NCBI GenBank assembly: GCA_963765725.1
Contig: CAVXXI010000003.1
Coordinates: forward strand, 1,488,001-1,552,000
Source of the DNA: DASQEH01 sp963765725
GTDB taxonomy: Bacteria > Actinomycetota > Actinomycetes > Propionibacteriales > Nocardioidaceae
DNA length: 64,000 bases
Direction: 5' to 3'
Shown here: in pieces, positions 60,833 through 64,000 of the stretch
Layout: each line of letters opens with the position of its first letter
Position numbering within the stretch: position 1 is the stretch's first letter
Program-made: the position numbers and the translations under genes
The notes under the pieces: generated by a model
Database searches by the model: none
Seen by the model: only the letters and a program-made list of their open reading frames with translations
What the model was told of the DNA's origin: nothing

Positions 60833-61486
60833 ATGTCCCCATACGTGGTCTCCGTCAATGTCGGCACACCTGTAGACGCCCCATGGGTCGGCAGTCCGTT
60901 CCGCACCTCGATCAGCAAGCACCCGGTCGCCGGCCGCGTCGAGGTGGGGACGCTCGGCGTCGAAGGCGACCAGGTCTCCGACACCAAGGACCATGGAGGC
61001 CCTCACCAGGCCGTCTACGCGTTCGCCCGGGAGGATCTCGACCTGTGGGCCGGACGTCTCGGCAAGGAGATCCCCGACGGACACTTCGGGGAGAACCTCA
61101 CGACGGAGGGCATCGACGTCAACGAGGCCCTGGTAGGCGAGCGCTGGAAGGTCGGTACCACGGTCTTCGAGGTGGCCGAGGTACGCATCCCTTGCCATAC
61201 GTTCTCGGAGTGGATGAGCCGCACCGGCTACGACGCCGACAAGTGGATCAAGCGGTTCACCGCGGAGGGTCGGCCCGGGCCGTACCTCCGGGTGGTCCAA
61301 CCCGGCCAGATCGCCGCCGGTGACGAGCTGAGTGTCGTGCACAAGCCCGACCACGACGTCACCGTGACCACGATGTTCCGGGCGTTCACGACCGACCGCG
61401 CCCTGCTGCCTCGCCTGCTCGACGTGGGCGACGCCCTCGCGCCCGACGCGCGCGACGCGGTCGAGAAGTATGCCGCTCGCGCCTGA
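60833..61486 (+). CDS. MOSC domain protein (YiiM-like)
   Basis: A 217-residue protein. GVEGDQVSDTKDHGGPHQAVYAF, GHFGENLTTEGIDVNEA and EVAEVRIPCHTFSEWM (with the conserved Cys) are MOSC motifs. MOSC domains handle sulfur for molybdenum cofactors or reduce N-hydroxylated compounds. Single-domain members like this resemble YiiM. ATG start supported by the leaderless spacing. Stands alone. Confidence 0.92.
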   Translation: MSPYVVSVNVGTPVDAPWVGSPFRTSISKHPVAGRVEVGTLGVEGDQVSDTKDHGGPHQAVYAFAREDLDLWAGRLGKEIPDGHFGENLTTEGIDVNEALVGERWKVGTTVFEVAEVRIPCHTFSEWMSRTGYDADKWIKRFTAEGRPGPYLRVVQPGQIAAGDELSVVHKPDHDVTVTTMFRAFTTDRALLPRLLDVGDALAPDARDAVEKYAARA

Positions 61487-61622
61487 GCCAGGCCCGCGGT
61501 TCGCAGCGCGGATGGCGTGGCCCCCGTCACGGCCTGGGCGGAGCGCGCCCGTGGGCGTTGCGCGGGGCTGCTGGACGACCCGCCGGTCTCCGCTATCCCT
61601 ACGCTGGGCTGGGGCCGTGCTC

Positions 61623-61628
61623 TACGGT
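61623..61628 (+). promoter_or_regulatory. -10 box TACGGT of the leaderless acyl-CoA synthetase gene
   Basis: TACGGT ends 6 nt before the ATG at 61635, which selects that start over the longer open frame. Confidence 0.55.
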
Positions 61629-61634
61629 CGACAT

Positions 61635-63452
<1,818 letters not shown>

Positions 63453-63467
63453 AGGGCCACAGCTGAG

Positions 63468-64000
63468 ATGCCCTCGGCCCTTCCCGACGGCGACGAGGCC
63501 CCGCTCGACGGCTCCCTGCCGGAGGCGGTGACGTCGAGCCTCGACGCGACCGCGTTCGGCATCTATGTGCACGTGCCCTTCTGCGCGGTGCGCTGCGGGT
63601 ACTGCGACTTCAACACGTATACGGCGCTCGAGCTGGGCAGCGAGCCGGGGGCGTCGCGTGCCACGTACGCCGCTGCGGCGATCGCGGAGGTGAGGCTCGC
63701 CCGCCGGGTGCTCGGTGACCGTGACCTGCCCGTCAGCACCGTGTTCTTCGGCGGCGGTACCCCGACACTCCTGCCGCCTCACGACCTGGTGGCGGTGCTC
63801 GACGTCGTCCGGGGAGAGTTCGGGCTGGTACCCGGCGCGGAGGTGACCACGGAGTCGAACCCCGACAGCGTCGACCGGGTTGCCCTCGACGCCCTTCGGG
63901 CCGGGGGCATCAACCGGATCTCGTTCGGCATGCAGTCGGCGGAGCCGCACGTGCTGCGCGTGCTCGACCGTACGCACGACCCGGCACGGGTGCCGCAGGT
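63468..64000 (+). CDS. hemW: Heme chaperone HemW (coproporphyrinogen III oxidase-like), N-terminal part
   Basis: The window ends inside this gene after 177 codons. After a 25-residue lead it reads AFGIYVHVPFCAVRCGYCDF with Cys39, Cys43 and Cys46 for the radical SAM cluster, then VFFGGGTPTLL, ESNPDSVD and GINRISFGMQS. HemW inserts heme into respiratory proteins; older annotation calls it oxygen-independent coproporphyrinogen oxidase. Its closeness to fadD suggests co-transcription. lepA and hemW are often neighbours. Confidence 0.93.
   Translation, partial: MPSALPDGDEAPLDGSLPEAVTSSLDATAFGIYVHVPFCAVRCGYCDFNTYTALELGSEPGASRATYAAAAIAEVRLARRVLGDRDLPVSTVFFGGGTPTLLPPHDLVAVLDVVRGEFGLVPGAEVTTESNPDSVDRVALDALRAGGINRISFGMQSAEPHVLRVLDRTHDPARVPQ

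Overview
The window is about 70% G+C and carries a conserved high-GC Gram-positive (Actinomycetota) chromosomal backbone: ndk end, mreBCD, PBP2, rodA, the TIGR03960/TIGR03936 pair, RNase E/G, rplU, rpmA, obg, proB, proA, nadD, rsfS, a histidine phosphatase, tRNA-Ala, then leuS, degV, comEA, comEC, holA, rpsT, lepA and hemW. Three mycothiol-type DinB/MDMPI proteins, a polyphosphate glucokinase and many leaderless genes fit this. Gene order suggests Propionibacteriales (Nocardioidaceae-like), but that is inference.

Layout. 0-6.2 kb: end of ndk and the cell-elongation operon. 6.2-12 kb: a lipoprotein, two radical-SAM-linked genes, an MFS transporter and a small membrane protein. 12-22.4 kb: RNase E/G, ribosomal proteins, Obg, proline and NAD synthesis, ribosome silencing, ending at tRNA-Ala(GGC). 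22.6-24.7 kb: a MerR-cupin-alcohol dehydrogenase cassette that looks acquired. 24.9-36.8 kb: accessory enzymes (GH43, nickel-binding DUF4242 protein, a polyphosphate pair ppgK plus CYTH-CHAD, UdgX-like glycosylase, exonuclease III, NCS1 permease, Xi-class GST, homocysteine methyltransferase operon). 37-49.8 kb: MFS exporter, leuS behind an apparent leucine attenuator, degV, com genes, holA, rpsT, amidase. 50-64 kb: DUF72, YbdK-type ligase, an autoregulated-looking HTH/Clp-N pair, small mycothiol-related genes, lepA, kinase, carbonic anhydrase, DEAD-box helicase, MOSC protein, acyl-CoA synthetase and the start of hemW.

Three patterns run through the window. First, eight intergenic loci hold arrays of a 22-bp unit (about 60 copies). 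At five of them two arms face each other, always with the CGAG-first orientation on the left and the CGACC-first orientation on the right, and at least two have a palindromic centre. This is the most novel-looking signal here. Second, many genes start 6-7 nt after a TANNNT-like -10 box, meaning leaderless transcripts; this spacing also decides several start codons. Third, single-base indels are packed into 16.3-22.0 kb (about 17, in obg, proB, proA, nadD, rsfS and the phosphatase) against three in the rest. Because several of these genes are normally essential and the reading simply moves between frames, a poor consensus is more likely than true gene decay.
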